Assembly (NCBI RefSeq): GCF_022138605.1
Contig: NZ_JACBFS010000002.1
Coordinates: 310,001 to 374,000 of the forward strand
Source of the DNA: Xanthobacter sp. NM-25
Lineage (GTDB): Bacteria > Pseudomonadota > Alphaproteobacteria > Rhizobiales > Xanthobacteraceae
DNA length: 64,000 nt
Direction: 5' to 3'
Below, in pieces: positions 62,979-64,000 of the stretch. Position 1 is the stretch's first letter; each line of letters starts with the position of its first letter. The notes beneath the pieces are model-generated. The model did not search any database. It saw nothing but the letters and a program-made list of their open reading frames with translations, and had not been told where the DNA came from. Position numbers and translations under genes: made by a program.

Positions 62979-64000
62979 ATGGGGATCGCCGAAACGCCGC
63001 AGACCGCTGCGCCCTGCGCGCCGCACCGGACGGCCGTGCGCGGCCTCGGGGTGAGCGCCATCAGTCTCGCCCTCGCCCTGTGGGGGCTTCCTGCCGCCGC
63101 CCAATCCAACGCGCCGACCACCGGCATGTCGCCGGCCGCCGCCAACGCCCGAAGCCTGCTCGAAGGGCCGCGCATGGCGCCGCCGGTCACCGACGATGCC
63201 GGCATGGGCACCGGCGATCCCGTGCCCGCCACCCGCCAGGCCCTGCCGAACCGGACGCCGGCCGTCCCTGCTGCGGCGACCGTGACGCCCGCGGCGACGC
63301 CCCCCGCAGCCACAACACCTGTCGTGACGACACCCGCCGTGACGACACCCGCCGTGACGCCGCCGCCAGCCCGACAGGCCGCCGCCTCCGCCGTGCGCGG
63401 CGGCATCGACAGTGCCGGCAATGGGGAGCCCCTGCCCGTCGCCGCTTCTGCGCCGCATGCGCCTGCCCCGAGCGCCACTGTCCAGACCGCGCCAACGGCG
63501 CCCAAGCCCAGCGCCACTGTCCAGGCGGCACCCGCAGCGCCGGCGCCGACCGGCAGCGCCCAGACGACGCTCTCGGCGCCCAATCCGGAGGCCCCCGTCC
63601 AGGCTGCGCCCGCAGCGCCGGCGCCGTCCACCAGCGCCCAGGCCACGCCCTCGACGCCCAATCCGAGCGCCACCATCCAGGCTGCGCCCGCAGCGCCGGC
63701 TCCCGGCGCCCATGCGCCATCCGTGCCCGCCTCCGCCGCGCCGGCCATCAACACCGCCACGCCATCCGCTCAGCCGTCCATCGGCGCACCAGCCACCGGG
63801 ATGGCGCAGCCGGCGGTGCCGGCCGATCCGGTGGCGGCGGCCCTCGCTCTGGCCCTGGCGGACCCGCAGCGCGTCACCTCCAACAAGAAGGAGCAGGAGG
63901 CGCTCACTGCCTTCTACGGCGCCCGACAGGACGCACCGCTGTTCGTGGACAACACCGGCTGGAACAGCCGCGGCCGGGCCGTGCTCGCCCGCCTCGCGGC
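62979..64000 (+). CDS. 5' part of an L,D-transpeptidase (YcbB/YkuD type) with Pro/Ala-rich linker
   Basis: At least 340 residues, open at the window edge. Signal peptide (GVSAISLALALWGLPAAAQ) with AGGAGAGG upstream, then a 250-residue Pro/Ala-rich linker with repeats, then the start of the YcbB-type scaffold domain (LTAFYGARQDAPLFVDNTGW followed by NSRGRAVLARLA). Catalytic domain lies beyond. Periplasmic peptidoglycan cross-linking is the expected role. Confidence 0.78.
   Translation, partial: MGIAETPQTAAPCAPHRTAVRGLGVSAISLALALWGLPAAAQSNAPTTGMSPAAANARSLLEGPRMAPPVTDDAGMGTGDPVPATRQALPNRTPAVPAAATVTPAATPPAATTPVVTTPAVTTPAVTPPPARQAAASAVRGGIDSAGNGEPLPVAASAPHAPAPSATVQTAPTAPKPSATVQAAPAAPAPTGSAQTTLSAPNPEAPVQAAPAAPAPSTSAQATPSTPNPSATIQAAPAAPAPGAHAPSVPASAAPAINTATPSAQPSIGAPATGMAQPAVPADPVAAALALALADPQRVTSNKKEQEALTAFYGARQDAPLFVDNTGWNSRGRAVLARLA
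63519..63715 (+). repeat. 78-bp tandem repeats in the L,D-transpeptidase linker
   Basis: GTCCAGGC(G/T)GC-type units start at 63519, 63597 and 63675, 78 bp (26 codons) apart, encoding V/I-Q-A-A-P-A-A-P-A-P segments separated by variable Ser/Thr/Pro stretches. The third copy breaks off early. Confidence 0.8.

Overview
The window is GC-rich (about 70 percent by eye), densely coded chromosomal DNA of an alphaproteobacterium. Pointers are the F1-ATPase operon atpHAGDC without F0 genes, a Tat-type Rieske protein with petB and petC, a PetP/PetR-type regulator pair, a CtrA-like TTAA-N7-TTAA site, DUF6111 and DUF3300 proteins, and the EnvC-like/CtpA pair. Gene content and GC suggest Hyphomicrobiales, perhaps Xanthobacteraceae. 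That placement is inference from memory; no search was run.

Layout. 0-6.6 kb: an alpha/beta hydrolase, then on the minus strand a seven-gene, overlapping Mrp-type cation/proton antiporter operon (E-F-G-[A-tail+B]-C-D-D) with no full MrpA. 6.9-12.2 kb: a DUF1269 membrane protein, NAD and purine salvage (pncB, apt), and the cytochrome bc1 operon petABC with a clear terminator. 12.4-17.1 kb: trmL, hemF, a DUF2158 protein, then a minus-strand DUF1285/Nudix/DUF6111/CCA-transferase operon. 17.3-24.2 kb: a MoxR-DUF58-DUF4159-VWA/GATase-like membrane cluster. 24.5-29.2 kb: a GGDEF protein, then a single-chain MmeI-like (type IIL) restriction-modification gene, which has an AT-richer specificity segment, short direct repeats just outside both ends, and tRNA-Thr(GGT) next to it. 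29.5-32.4 kb: potGHI polyamine uptake genes without a binding protein. 32.4-35.8 kb: a META-domain lipoprotein-like protein, a histidine kinase, petR and petP. 36-39.8 kb: ilvE, a YciI protein, a PIF1-like helicase and an adenosine-kinase-like gene. 40-46.2 kb: an exported Ntn hydrolase, glmM behind a 15-bp tandem repeat, an outer-membrane barrel, a class-I amidotransferase-like hydrolase, and a DUF3300 protein with a collagen-like repeat tail. 46.3-51.4 kb: csaA, an ABC-F ATPase, yeiH with a LysR regulator, and a Tat-exported deaminase. 51.5-57 kb: atpHAGDC. 57.2-64 kb: ctpA, an EnvC-like factor, oligoendopeptidase F, a short REC-Fis regulator, and the 5' part of an L,D-transpeptidase.

Most of this is housekeeping: respiration (bc1, ATP synthase), ion homeostasis (Mrp), envelope work (glmM, EnvC-like, CtpA, L,D-transpeptidase, OMP) and signalling. 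The accessory or less understood parts are the type IIL gene, the MoxR/DUF58/DUF4159 cluster, the two-MrpD antiporter whose second MrpD lacks the TM5 glutamate, and the repeat-bearing loci. I saw no CRISPR array, transposase, integrase or prophage. I do not claim a proven new system; the best candidates are in the findings.
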